DNA from: Topomyia yanbarensis
Lineage: Eukaryota; Arthropoda; Insecta; Diptera; Culicidae
Assembly (NCBI RefSeq): GCF_030247195.1
Contig: NC_080672.1
Coordinates: 306,683,115-306,747,114, forward strand
DNA: 64,000 nucleotides
Direction: 5' to 3'
The translations under genes were made by a program, and so were the position numbers. Below the pieces are notes generated by a model, which saw nothing but the letters and a program-made list of their open reading frames with translations, had not been told where the DNA came from and searched no databases. Position 1 is the first letter of the stretch. Every line of letters begins with the position of its first letter. Shown one piece after another: positions 10,422 through 21,118 of the stretch.

Positions 10422-11092
10422 ACAGGCCAACGTGGGTACCCAGGTACCCACAATTTGAAATGCTCATAACTATGGCTTCCTTTAACCGATTTGGACACTT
10501 TTAGATGTTTTGGATTCAGAAACTCGTCCACTTTTTGATTCTGTTGAATTGAACCGAATGAATGGATCTGGTTCTTGGTAATCCGGATTTTCCGGGGTAA
10601 TGTTCCAGTACTAGGGTATGATTTGTAAATTTTAATAATGTCCTAGCAATATTAGTATCAAAACTCTTCAAATTGTCGCGGAAGTCTGTTATTTATTGTT
10701 ACGGGACCCTATGGCAATTTAAAAAATGGAATTGGAATGGAATGGCCTCTCACGGCCTCACGGGAACCTGCTCCGGAATGTCCGTTCCGGGGTCAAATCA
10801 CAAAATGGTTCCAAAACCACGAGATACAGCCTACTGATACAATTCCAAGAATTTTGATACCCATATTGCCAGTATTCCATTGAAGTTCACAAATAGTATC
10901 CCAGTACTGGAACCTGCTTCCGGAAATCCGGATTTCCGGAAACCGAATGAATTAACCCCATTCATTTTACCACGTCCAAAAGCGGATGAGTTCCTGAATC
11001 CAAAACACCCAAAAGCATCAAAATCGGTTGGAAATTACCTTAGTTATTGGTATTTCAGTTTTGTGGGTACCCGGGTACCCACGTCGGCCTGT
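10422..11092. mobile_element. 671-bp foldback MITE flanked by TA
   Basis: The left arm from 10422 (ACAGGCCAACGTGGGTACCC) is matched in inverted orientation by the right arm ending at 11092. The match continues for over 100 bp, including GTTTTGGATTCAG against CTGAATCCAAAAC. TA stands on each side (10420-10421 and 11093-11094), the duplication expected of Tc1/mariner-type elements. Each arm carries GGGTACCC twice, giving KpnI-like palindromes. The frame at 10880-11125 lies across the right arm and looks incidental. A related end, GGTACCCGGGTACC, recurs at 11256-11269. Confidence 0.8.
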
Positions 11093-11427
11093 TACGTAGT
11101 AAAAAAATTCAGGAGCCCCTCCTAACTCCCTCCCTTACTATATCAACAATATTATTAACCCAAAAGCTTGACTTAGTGAAGTTCTAAGATGTCGCAAAGT
11201 TTCGATTTCCAGCTATGGATAAAACATGGGAATTTTATTGATTGAAACCTAAAAAGGTACCCGGGTACCGCGTCGGATACACAACGGTTAAAAATTTAAA
11301 GTAATACTTAGCTTGAAACAACGAGAAAAGCGGAGTCGAAGAAACAATCTCAGGTTGTAGTATTTTTTTGTCGAACTTCAACACTTGTATTGTATTGTCG
11401 ACGATTAAAAAAAAGTTACATCGCACA

Positions 11428-12303
11428 CTAACTTAAACCTATTTTTAATTTGAACGAATCTTTACTAATATTAAAATCAAACAAATGATAGACACTGTTG
11501 AAGAGTTGACAGCAAACATCCATTGTACTGCGTGCAATGTGTGGAGCGTAGGAAAAAATCAATTCTTCGGAAATTCCAGGAACGTTGAGGTCAAGTTTTA
11601 CTAGAAGCGCAGGAGAGTCTACGTTGTCTGTCAGAAGGTCGAAAATGAAAAGTCGTTGCAGAAAGATCCTTCTGTTTCGCAACGTAGGGAGATTGATGAT
11701 GGTACAGCGATCTTCATATGGAGGAAGCTGGAAACGATTTTGCTAGAGTAACCGACGAAGTGCAAACCTGATAAAGTTCTTCTGTACCCGTTCGATACGA
11801 TTAATATGTATGGTGTGATAAGGAGCCCAAACAGTAACGCCATATTCTAGAATACTGCGTACCAGCGTAATGCATAGTGTTGCGTTTGATGAGTCCAACT
11901 CTGTAAAAGTGATTGTGCTGCATTTTTGAATATTCACACTCATTCCGTTTCTGTCACTCCAGTCAATGATCCAATCGACGTCCATTTGCAATGCACAACA
12001 GTCTATCATAGTTGTTATGACACGGTAAATTTTCAGATCATCAGCATACATAACTTTAGAAGACGATAATTCACTGCAGAGGTTGTTCACAATGAGCACA
12101 AATAGAAGAGGTCCGAGATGACTCCCTTGAGGAACGCCAGATGAAATGTGGAAAGGATTCGAGAGTATAGTTCCAAGTTGCACCGAGGCGCTACGGTTCG
12201 CAAGGTACGAGAAGATCCAATTAGTCAGCCAGTCCGGCAGTCTAGTCCGCCTTAGCTTTTCCATAGCAAGCTGATGAGGAACACGGTCGAAAATAATCAA
12301 CAC
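11428..12303 (-). pseudogene. Jockey-clade reverse transcriptase fragment
   Basis: Read on the minus strand from 12303, it starts abruptly inside the reverse transcriptase at IIFDRVPHQLAMEKL and continues through SGVPQGSHLGPLLFV and the catalytic YADDLKIYR. An internal deletion then joins TFTELDSSNATLC to SILEYGVTVWAPYH. A frameshift follows, and the C-terminus PTLRNRRIFLQRLFIFDLL..NVDSPALL lies in another frame (11682-11428). A full-length copy would also carry an endonuclease and ORF1; both are absent. It sits between the two MITEs inside the hAT element. Jockey clade is inferred from the YEDRC/DSPALL-type tail. It is dead. Confidence 0.85.
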
Positions 12304-12437
12304 CTAATGTATTTTTATTGAGTTCTCAATGGTTGCTGAAACTATTTCGCTGAAATTCAGCAACCAAAATTTACTTTGCCATTTCGAAATCAATTGTTTA
12401 CTCGTTCCGGAAATTTCCTAGCTGAGTTACGAGAGTA

Positions 12438-13374
12438 GGGGAACATGGGAGACTTGACCAAGCGCAGAATTCTATTATTGGCTATGACGAATTCTATTAG
12501 GTTCCAAAATTTTTTCTATGCTTCGTAATTTTAAAAGCCATTTTTAAAAATTTGGAATAAAAAATCCTTTCCTTATAGAAAATATTCCGTAATTAATAAA
12601 TTTAAGTTAAATTATGTATTTTTTTTCATATTTTGTATAGACATATCCACTCGACTAATAATTACATTCAAAGTACTTATATCACATCTTATTCCTTATA
12701 GTGAAACGATTTTAAATTAATCGGAACATTGAAATTATTATTATTAAAATTTGCACGACATCGAACGTAAGAACAAATGTTGGGGAGACTTTACCAAGTG
12801 ACAATAATCTGAAGAAGGATATCAAATTTCTGATATTTACTACGCTGTGGTATCTACTGTTAATGTTAATCACGTCACACAAACATCCCACCTAAAATAC
12901 CAGTCTACATATTTTAGTATTAGTAGTCAAAGTTAGCAGTAATATGGATAATTTCGTAACGTGTGAACATGCAATGTAAGCAGTACAGATAATCTTTAAA
13001 AGGAAATACATTTAAAAATCGAAATTTATGAAACGCAACCCTTTTATATTTTTACTGTTACCTGAGGATCTGGGCAATATGGAAAAAAAGGATTACAGTA
13101 TGTTTTATGTCTTTATTTTTTGTCCTGGTTTTTCAATTTTTGTTTGGTCAAGTTTCCCCCCCTTGGTTAAGTCTCCCTGCAGTTGACCAGAGAAAACGTT
13201 CACAGAAAAACTTTTATATCTTTTGCAAAAATAATTTAAAAATTCTGCAAAAAAATCATGAGCACGCACATTACCTTTCTACATCATATCTCAACGAGTT
13301 TTGATGGATTGAAAACTTTTTAGAGAGTTATGCAAGTTTAGCTGAAAACCTGGTCAAGTCTCCCCATGTTCCCC
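12438..13374. mobile_element. 937-bp MITE with GGGGAACATGGG ends, TA-flanked
   Basis: The left end GGGGAACATGGGAGACTTGA at 12438 is matched inverted at the right end (TCAAGTCTCCCCATGTTCCCC, ending 13374). TA flanks both sides (12436-12437 and 13375-13376). Internal half-matches to the end (GGGGAGACTTTACCAAG near 12783 and TTGGTTAAGTCTCCC near 13163) show further decayed repeats. There is no transposase. Confidence 0.82.
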
Positions 13375-13635
13375 TATATGTCAAAGTCGGTTACATTCCT
13401 GTACGCCAATGATTGCATAATTTAATCTATTAAAATAATATAATGTACGTATTGTGATTAAACATACAATTTAAAATTGAAAAATTAAGGCCAATCATTT
13501 GATTCATTCATGAAAAATCCGCAAAAAATCCGCAAATGCAGAAAATCCGCAGAAAAATCCGCCACTCTATTTCAAATTGCGGAAAATCCGCAAGATTGCG
13601 GAAAAATCCGCAACTATGGCAACGCTGCTTACCTG

Positions 13636-14409
13636 TTCGAGTGCAATGTGTTATAAATTGGTGTGTAAGATCACACTGTTTGCTAACGATAGAAAGCAAA
13701 AATATGTAAACAATCCAGAAGGACAACGGGACTAGCGCCGCGATGACACAAAAGATCATTAGTACACTACAGTATCATTATTTTTGTATATTTTGCATCC
13801 CTAAGATAAGAAAGATATGCTAAAGAAAGAATTTACTCGAATTTGACTTGAACGTAGGCTAGAGCACACCAAACGATTTTTATAGTGTTTGTTTTACAGA
13901 TTCGTATTGGTATTCGTCAGCAGAAATTTGCGGCTTCCATGCCAAAATATTGCTTTTTGGGCACAAAAACATTCGATAACTTCTAAGTTGTAAGAGATAC
14001 AAATAAACTTACATTACGAAAATTCTGTATTTTCTAGTGCTGAACAAAATCTTGGAACATTTTGAAATTCTACAAAATTACCAGGAAAAGTATTTTGAAA
14101 AAAGCAATTTTCAGGGGTATATCAAAGAAATCTCCACAAATGTAAATTAGAATCGCCAGATAGACACATAGACTCTTCAGCGAAGTTAATACTTAAGATA
14201 TTCTCAACAACTTTACCAAAGAAAGTTTTTTTTTTATTTTCATAAATGACCAAACAAAAACTTGCTTCTCAGCTTTAGAGGGATTAATCACCCAACTAAT
14301 ACTTTTTAAATGCAAAAAATATAAGTAAACTTTGCTGAAGACACTAAGCTAAAAAATGTTTTTCGTGGTTCAAAGAATTTCTTTCACCTTTTCGTCACTT
14401 TGGAAACAT
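13636..14409. other. Unassigned DNA with a dispersed-repeat segment
   Basis: No gene is seen. The stretch near 13796-13845 (CCCTAAGATAAGAAAGATATGC...) resembles 27680-27720 (TCTCTAAGACAAGAAAAATATGC...). The two loci therefore share more than the satellite units that follow each of them. The phrase 'CTTTGCTGAAGACA' here recurs in many intergenic parts of the window. Confidence 0.5.
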
Positions 14410-14830
14410 TCTGCACTGGTGGATCCTCCTGTGAGTTGAAAATGTCCAAAACTATCGATTTTCAACTCCCAACAACCTGCCCTTCAATATAAAAAGTTCG
14501 CGATAAGTTGAAAAAATGTCTATTTTGACGCACCGACGGTACATTTAAAATGCCCAAAACTATTGATTTTCACTTACCAATAACTTCTTCAATATAATAA
14601 ACTTTCCCCAAAAGTTTAAAAAATCCATTTTGACACATCGTCGAACCCCCTGTGTATTGAAAATGTCCAAAACTATTGACTGTCAACTGCCAACAACTTT
14701 CCCTTCAATATAATACTCTCCCGAAAAGTTGACAAAAAATTCCATTTTGACACATCGTCGGACCCCCCTCTCCCCTGTGCATAGAAAATGTTCAAAACTA
14801 TTGGTTTTCAACTGTCCTTCAAAAGTTATT
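14410..14830 (+). repeat. Satellite-like array, locus 1 (about 3.5 units of 105-120 bp)
   Basis: Each unit reads TTGAAAATGTCCAAAACTAT, then GATTTTCAACT, CAACAACTTGCCCTTCAATATAA, CTCCCGAAAAGTTGA, CCATTTTGACACATCG and CGGACCCCCCTGTG, with variation. Units begin near 14430, 14545, 14650 and 14770 (partial). The same unit is found inverted at 26060-26570 and direct at 27880-28440. Confidence 0.85.
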
Positions 14831-15035
14831 TATTTCTAAACAATTGAAAGTTAACCGCATCAACTTCAGCTCCAATAAACGGGAAAGTAACGCAACATGT
14901 ACGCGATAACCACCGATGAATTATCGACGATGGCGGTGAATCCGACGATACATTATCGTTAACGGAGTTTCCGATGACGTTGACGGGTGGTTAACGTTAT
15001 CGACGAAGACGATTAATTATCGATTAACAACCCTG
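14831..15035. other. Unassigned; TTATCG/CGATAA-rich patch
   Basis: About 150 bp from 14905 repeat CGATAA and TTATCG words on both strands. This could be a small palindromic repeat. No ends could be defined. Confidence 0.35.
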
Positions 15036-15465
15036 TTGTGGAGTATATGGAAAAGATGCCATTTCTATTAAAACAGTTGAGTATTGGTTTCGTCGTTTAA
15101 GATTTGGGGAATTTCCACGTCAAGGATGCACCACTTACTCGTCGTCCTATCACGGAAAAAGTGGACGTCAATGTTCAAATTGTAGAGAATAATCGACACG
15201 CAAGCTGTTGTTACATTACATGTGAACTAAAAATTACTTTCATAGACATACAATATTGAATCACTGAAGAAAAAACTTGAGGTGTGGGCGCCTCATCTCC
15301 AAAGAATTTGAACGGGAAAGTCCTGATTTGATCAACAGTGTAGTGTTCCATCACGACAACGCTCGTCCGAATACGTCAATAAAAATGTTGGTTAGAAATT
15401 ACTGATGCATCTTCCTTATTGCCCGGATCTAGCACCATCAGATAATCATTTTGAACACCGGTTGA
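15036..15465 (+). pseudogene. mariner transposase remnant
   Basis: Pieces of a mariner-family transposase appear in order but in shifting frames. YGKDAISIKTVEYWFRRLRFGEF near 15050 is the N-terminal helix-turn-helix region. HHDNARPNTS near 15350 carries the second catalytic aspartate. LPYCPDLAPSDNHF near 15412 replaces the usual PPYSPDLAPSDYHLF with the third aspartate. The middle is deleted, because about 400 bp cannot hold a usual transposase of about 345 residues. The remnant ends where an I-clade fragment begins near 15470. Confidence 0.85.
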
Positions 15466-16530
15466 GTGGCATGGATCCATGCTCGACATCACTGCGGTTA
15501 GATTGCACGTGGAAGGTAATCCTTGATCCCCGTTGCAGCGACCATCTGCCAATCGTAATGACGGATTACCCGATAGCTATCGACAGTACGCGACGTTAGA
15601 AACTCGAATGAACAGTTTGATGAAAGTTAAGAAACGGAATTAATGGTTCGTCGACGAACTAACGCGAGGAACATCGGTGAGCACACTTTAAGGCACGTCT
15701 CGGCGTATGGTAACCAGGGTTACCATATTCACAGATTTTTCCATAATGTCACAGATTTTTTCACAATTTTTGATCACAGATTCTTTTTCACAGATGGCAG
15801 ATTTTTGTCATTTTGATGAAAATTTCACAAATTTTCACAAATTTTTGGAAATATTGTGATTTTTACAGATTTTTCGGAAATATATCACAAATTTTCACAG
15901 ATTTTTTCCTGTTTTAGTTGTCACAGATGGTAAAAAGATATTTTTGACCAAAACACAGATTTCAATGTGGCATCCCTGATGGAAACCCGAATCAGTACTA
16001 ACAAGAGCGTGGAATATTCAAACCGTTGAATATTCGATTTCACCAAGAAAGTTTGTCCGGATTCCGCATCGGCACAGAAGATCTACCGCGCCGTGTACTC
16101 TCACGAGACAGCTTTTTTAATGGTAAAATTCTCACTTGCTCTCTTATCATGTGACAATAAAATTCCAGAGTAAGACAAGATCAAATTCAACTTGTTGAAG
16201 AATCCGCCAGACTGTGCCAAAAGATGCTTGTTGAATTTATTTAATATGTTTCTTGAGAGTAACATTGCCCAACAGAATTGGCGACAAATGAATGTCATCG
16301 CCATTCAAAAACCAAGAAATCCCGGCTCCTACCACAACTCGTATTGACCGATTGCAATACTGTCCTGTATCTGAAAGTTGTTCGAGAAAATGATCCCGTT
16401 TCTCCTCGGCAATTGTGTCGAAGCAAACAGCTTATTGCCCGGTACACAATTTGGCTACCGCAAAGGGACGAACGATTGCCTTGTGCTGCTCTCAACACAA
16501 ATTCAAATAAAAATTAAATGACCAACTAAA
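15466..16530 (+). pseudogene. I-clade retrotransposon fragment (endonuclease end and reverse transcriptase start)
   Basis: Plus-strand peptides match, in order, the I-clade element at 32670-37640. CSTSLRLDCTWKV..SDHLPIV (15480-15560) is the C-terminus of the endonuclease. SVEYSNR..CPDSASAQKIYRAV (15995-16095) is the linker. LMVKFSLALLSCDNK, NFLLKNPPD and NVIAIQKPRNPGSYHNSY (16120-16350) are the start of the reverse transcriptase, and FGYRKGTNDCLVLLSTQIQ (16450-16510) follows. Stops and frameshifts are frequent, and part of the linker between 15560 and 15600 is missing. A 264-bp hAT MITE interrupts it at 15715. It is clearly older than that MITE. Confidence 0.88.
15715..15978. mobile_element. 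264-bp hAT MITE inside the I-clade pseudogene
   Basis: The left end CAGGGTTACCATATTCACAG and the right end (reverse CAGGGATGCCACATTGAAAT) are imperfect terminal inverted repeats. The flanks ATGGTAAC (15707-15714) and ATGGAAAC (15979-15986) are an 8-bp target duplication with one change. Removing the MITE brings the two halves of the I-clade linker peptide back to a contiguous order. The interior repeats CACAAATTTTCACA-like words. Confidence 0.88.
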
Positions 16531-17916
16531 ACTCACTCAATGGCGATCCGTCAGTGCTAAGGAATCTATCTTTCTATTGGTATGCTTACGTCCACATTTA
16601 AATTAAATTTTTTGGCCAGACCAATAACTGCAAACCAGCGTTAACATAATTTGTAAAAGTTATCAAATTTGTTAGTCATCGTTCGATTCAATGGTGCAGT
16701 ACGAGCGAATATCGATTTCGGCCCACTTTTCTTCCTTTCACCAAGAGGAGATTGTCGAAGAACGCTTCCGTTTGCTGACAAGCCCGATATCAGTTGGCCC
16801 GTTACTGTTTTGCCTTTCTCATATACATAGAAAGGTTTGTATACATTTATTTTTAATTCTGAAACTTTCCAGAGCATGCCAAAAGAAAAGCGCTTGTTGC
16901 CCAAGTAAAGATTCTGTTGAGCTACGGTGACGGCAAGGGTCCTTATTTTCCTCGTGAAAAAACTGATTTTACGATGATTAAATTATCATATAGATGAGCG
17001 GTCCGTATCGCTTGAAATCATCAGAAGAAGGATAAAAGTGTGAAGGAACACTCGAAGCAAATGAAGCAAGTGAAAAGATCTAGCGAAAATAACACAATCA
17101 CCAGAACGGCACGGTTCGAGCATAAAACTGATGCGGCTTGATGACCAAATCCTCGTGAAGGAAGACGCTGATGAAGAATGCTAGCAGATATGTTATGAGA
17201 TTTAACTGGTTCCATGCTGGAAGTGATTGTTTTGCGGCAATCTGGCAGATTTAGAATTTTGACCAAAAACGGATAAATTCAGATGGTGTATAGACATTAA
17301 AAGGCTTCTGGCTGTAATCTTTCGAGGTGTAAAGTCGTTCATTTCTCCCACGTGACTGCTATCCGCTCCGAAAGAGCCTTTTCTTCATTTAACGTATAAT
17401 CGTCAATGAAGCACACAAGCACACCTTCAGCTTCGCTACTCATGCGGAAAAGTGCCTAGGGTAAATGACTCCAGCATATGTGCCCATCCTTGGTAAGCAC
17501 GTGATTTTTGCCATATGCTTCCATGCTTTCGCTCACTTAACCATTGCCAGGTTGTTTAATAAAGGAGGAAAGTTTTTCTTACCTCGCACCATCATCAACG
17601 GTGAACGGTCGATATCACGAGGTGGCATAGGCAAAAAGATAAGGTACCGAACTGATGGAGCCGATTTTTCTCTTTAGCTCATTACTGGCTTAAGTGTATT
17701 TGCTAATGTAAATAGTTAATAGACCTTTTACGTCATCCGGTTTGGTGTTGTACCGAGGTATGGCGCTGGTCTCACTAGTAAGCTATCATAGTTTAGACAC
17801 TCATTTGAGAAGGGTTCTTCTCATTGTTCTTTATGTTTAGAACTGGATTACAAAGTCTGTTGAAATAGAAGCGCATGTGCCAGGACTGGATGTAATACCA
17901 AGATTTTGATTTTATG
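16531..17916. other. Unassigned intergenic DNA
   Basis: No gene is recognised. The words GTTTTGCCTTTCTCATATAC and ATAGAAAGG near 16810-16835 resemble a dispersed mosquito repeat that I recall only by its wording. Frames of 70-87 codons here (for example 17465-17677 plus and 17266-17021 minus) lack recognisable motifs and I do not count them as genes. Confidence 0.45.
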
Positions 17917-17976
17917 GAATTTAAGAATGCAAGAATCAAATGATATAACTCGTTTGATTCTTGCATTCTTAAATTC
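17917..17976. repeat. Perfect 24-bp inverted repeat with 12-nt loop
   Basis: The arm 17917-17940 (GAATTTAAGAATGCAAGAAT + CAAA) is exactly complementary to 17953-17976. The loop is TGATATAACTCG. RNA from either strand would form a 24-bp perfect hairpin. It could be the core of a MITE, a templated inverted duplication or, less likely, a small-RNA precursor. Confidence 0.85.
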
Positions 17977-20246
17977 GGTTCATAAGGAACATACATCGGA
18001 CATGTCAGTTGATCATACCATCAGATATTTAGACAAGCAACCTTTCGGTTGTATCGAAAATGTGCATATCTCTCGAACCACCAAATAGCTCATTTCCAAT
18101 GGTATCTAAAAATACGCTGAATCTTTTTGAACTCTAGCAAAAGAGTTTAAAAGCATTCTTCTCCAATTTATTGCCAAAACAATAACACACAGATGTTCAT
18201 CGGATTGAGAACCTCTTCCAATCTTCGCTGCAGTCAAAATAATGGGGTCAACCGTAGAACATAAACAAGACGGCGGCATCGCCCAAATTAACACCTCTTC
18301 GAAATTCGACCTGGCACCCACTGAAACTATGTTTACATATAGCAAACACGTCGCGCATTAGCTGTCGTAAATCAACTGGACAGGTTCGGTAGGCCAAACC
18401 GTTGCTGCTTCTTGAATCGTTACACACTTTTCTGCTTGTTTCAATTCTATGTTTAGACAGCATGTAGTTGTAATAAATATAAAGCGACTTGACGAGTTAG
18501 TCTAATGAATAATCGAATGAGTTGCACTCGTACCGTGATTGTTCCTACTACGATTCAAAATAAAAGAAGTAAAATAGATATTCCAATTCGGATTCGGTTG
18601 AGAATATTGATACCTAGACAATTTGGGCGCTCTTTATGATATTTGAAGTTGAATTGTAATTCTATCAAGTTAATTTGGATAAGACCAAAGTTTTTATGCA
18701 TAAGGACACAAGACCTGAAATAAACACTAAAAAACCATACAGAATCAGGATTAATTTGGCTCGGATGACGCATTTTCTATGTTATTCGGATATTTGCCTA
18801 AAAATTTCAGGTACGCATCTAGTTCCGTAATCGGATTCACAAAGATCAGGTAAATAATACTCAACACATTACAGGCTCATTAAGGTGACAAAAACATTGC
18901 AGGCATTGCATTAGGGTTACATACTTTTGATTGCCAACTCCTAGGATAGGATCCGCCAGCTGGCTTCTTTTTATATTTTGCTGATCCCTGTTGAAAACGA
19001 CACACCCCTCCCGACCAATGTCTCCAAAATATTTGTTTTGTTTCGGTCGTGTCCAAAACTTAATTTGTTCTGATTTAAATAATCTATACACCCAAAACTC
19101 GGCCGTAATACCTTTACGGTAATAAGAAAAAAATTGTTCTAATAGCAAGACGTTTCGTGCTAAAACGGTCCTAACAAAAAATTCTCCAAACGGCATTACC
19201 AACACATTCAAATCTTCTCTGCGTCGCACTCATGTTTCATCAATTCTTATTCAATAAATATTAACGCGTCGGATTGTCTGGAAGTGTGTAGCACCTCGCT
19301 TGTCATTGTATTGCGCTTCAAGCGGAGTAAACAGTAAAGACGACGTTCGATTTTTCTACACGACACATTCCGTATTTGAAGATCGGCTTACACTCGGCTA
19401 CCCAGTCAAAAAGGACAAGTTGCTGGCTAACGGGGGCCTATTTGCCAGCTCGGATGCGCTAATTGCCCTTCAATTTACCAGCAAATTGCTGGCAATTAGG
19501 GGGCTATTTTAAATGCAACATTTGGGCGATTTTCGCCGTCATTTTTTAGCCGCTCTACCCGCCGTTAAGTCGCCCCCTAAATCGTCCAGGGAACGCGCGA
19601 TTAAATCGCCCTCAATTGCCTAATATGAAAATTACAAATAATACTTATTTTCGGGTTCATTATCTACTCACATAAAGTTATCACTACACTAGATAATCAG
19701 CATCATACTATAGGAAGAATCAATGGTGAAATTTGCATTGCACACCAAAACTTACCACAATTTGACTTTTATTAAGAGATTAGGTCAGAGACCTTGTTCC
19801 ACTATATTTACACACGATTCCACAATTTCCCACATTCGTTGGCTAAATGAAGTGCACTAGTCAAACAAAAAAGCGAGAACACGCCAATTGTTCGAAAAAA
19901 CAATTTTAAGCTTAAGCCAAATATGAACCGCCATGTTTGAAAAACGCAAAATCAACCAAGTCCTTTTCAGCCGCCAGAAAATTTGTCTAAGTGTTGAAAT
20001 TGCCTTTAAATCGCATTCGCAAATTGTATTTGTTCCTAGGAGCAATTAGCACAGGCGAGTTGAGTTAAACGTCAAACTGTTTAAATCGCCTGACCATGTT
20101 CGTCCGCATTTTTTTACCGAGTAGCTTCAAAGCACAGTCAGAAAAAAACGACTCGGAATAGTGGTGGGGTACTTCGACCGGTGTTAAATTGAAATTTCTT
20201 TTCTATCACGGAAGTTAACAGCAAGATAGCGACTGCACAAAACTAA
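17977..20246. other. Unassigned intergenic DNA
   Basis: No gene is recognised. GCTGGCTAACGGGGGCC and similar GC-richer words at 19420-19620 stand out from the AT-rich surroundings and include short inverted pairs (TTGCCAGC/GCTGGCAA). A 17-bp word at 18950-18966 recurs inverted near 22410. Confidence 0.45.
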
Positions 20247-20775
20247 AGAGACTAGAATAACAGAGAGACGCCATCTTAATTCAGTGAAAACAACTAGCAA
20301 CCAGGCTACAGATCACAATCAACAATGCAAATGTGCAAGCCTCACAAAACTTTGTTGTTATTCTGTTTGTTTCTTCTGGCCAATAAAAAAATCTAATGCG
20401 TCTTCTGGTCTGTTTCTCGACCAGCTAAAACATAGTTATATCTGCAGGAATGGTATTTTGCAGCAGCAAAACCATTTTAGGCCAAAATTAATTGTTTGCA
20501 TCATTTGGTATTCGTTACCCTCATGCTGAATTTCGTCCTCCCATCAAACCAAGCCATTTTCTCTTTGGCGTTTCTAAACACGATGGTATTGTAACAAACT
20601 TGGTTTGAGGATATAATTTTTATCTTTAAAATATTTAGTAATTTTGATGAATTTCATAACAATACTTCCTTAAAAACAATGCCACATAATGCTAAAAATT
20701 TACGTTTGGAATGACATTGACAGTTAAATTGGAATTCCAAACGGAACATGGCGTCTCTTTGTTATTCTAGTCTCT
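20247..20775. mobile_element. 529-bp MITE with 28-bp terminal inverted repeats
   Basis: The arm 20247-20274 begins AGAGACTAGAATAACA. It is matched in inverted orientation by 20748-20775, with a single mismatch across 28 bp. No coding capacity is visible. I could not settle a target duplication: CACAAAA occurs close to both ends but not at the exact borders. Confidence 0.75.
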
Positions 20776-20815
20776 ACACAAAATATGAACAGTCCTTCCC
20801 GTCGTTTACGAGAAG

Positions 20816-21118
20816 CAAGACCTATGGTTTGGATCCACGTGTCCGAATCGAGGGTTCGGATCTGGACACTTGTCTGGATCTAAGCACCAAGTCTGGGCCT
20901 GGTTCAGGTCCGGACTTGGAAAGGGGAAAAGGGGATGGGCTAGATCCAGGTACTGGTCTGGATCCGGTTACTGGTCCAGATCCGGGAACTTGTCCGGATC
21001 TAGGTACTGGTCCGGATCCGGGAGGTCCGGATTTGGGAACTGGTCTGGATCAGAGAACTGGTCCGGATCGGGAACTGTGTCGGATCTGGCAACTAGGCCG
21101 GATCCGGAAACTGCCTAA
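20816..21118. repeat. 18-bp GC-rich minisatellite
   Basis: Degenerate units of GGTACTGGTCCGGATCCG type are repeated about 15 times. Because 18 is divisible by three, two forward frames stay open (20748-21188 and 20870-21118), giving a PDPGTGLD-like and an SGSGYWSG-like repeat. These are artefacts of the repeat unless a transcript is shown. Confidence 0.85.

Larger units (their letters stand above)
8885..13627. mobile_element. 4.7-kb non-autonomous hAT-type element
   Basis: The left end CAGCGTTGCCAT at 8885 and the inverted right end ATGGCAACGCTG ending at 13627 form perfect 12-bp terminal inverted repeats. Both sides carry the same 8-bp target duplication CTTACCTG (8877-8884 and 13628-13635). 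An 8-bp duplication with CAGNGTTGCCA-like ends is the hAT pattern. Subterminal AATCCGCAAA-type motifs occur at both ends (8905-8965; many copies in 13513-13615), as expected for transposase-binding repeats. No hAT transposase frame is visible, so movement would need a transposase supplied elsewhere. The interior is a stack of other elements: a SINE, AT-rich DNA, two TA-flanked MITEs and a Jockey-like fragment. Confidence 0.88.

Noticed and set aside
10880..11125. 81-codon frame in the 671-bp MITE
   Set aside because: It spans the right arm and terminal repeat of a foldback MITE; the matching left arm shows no corresponding conserved protein.
14905..15030. GATA-rich patch as a transcription-factor enhancer
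   Set aside because: The CGATAA/TTATCG words look like a palindromic simple repeat, and nothing nearby supports a regulated gene.
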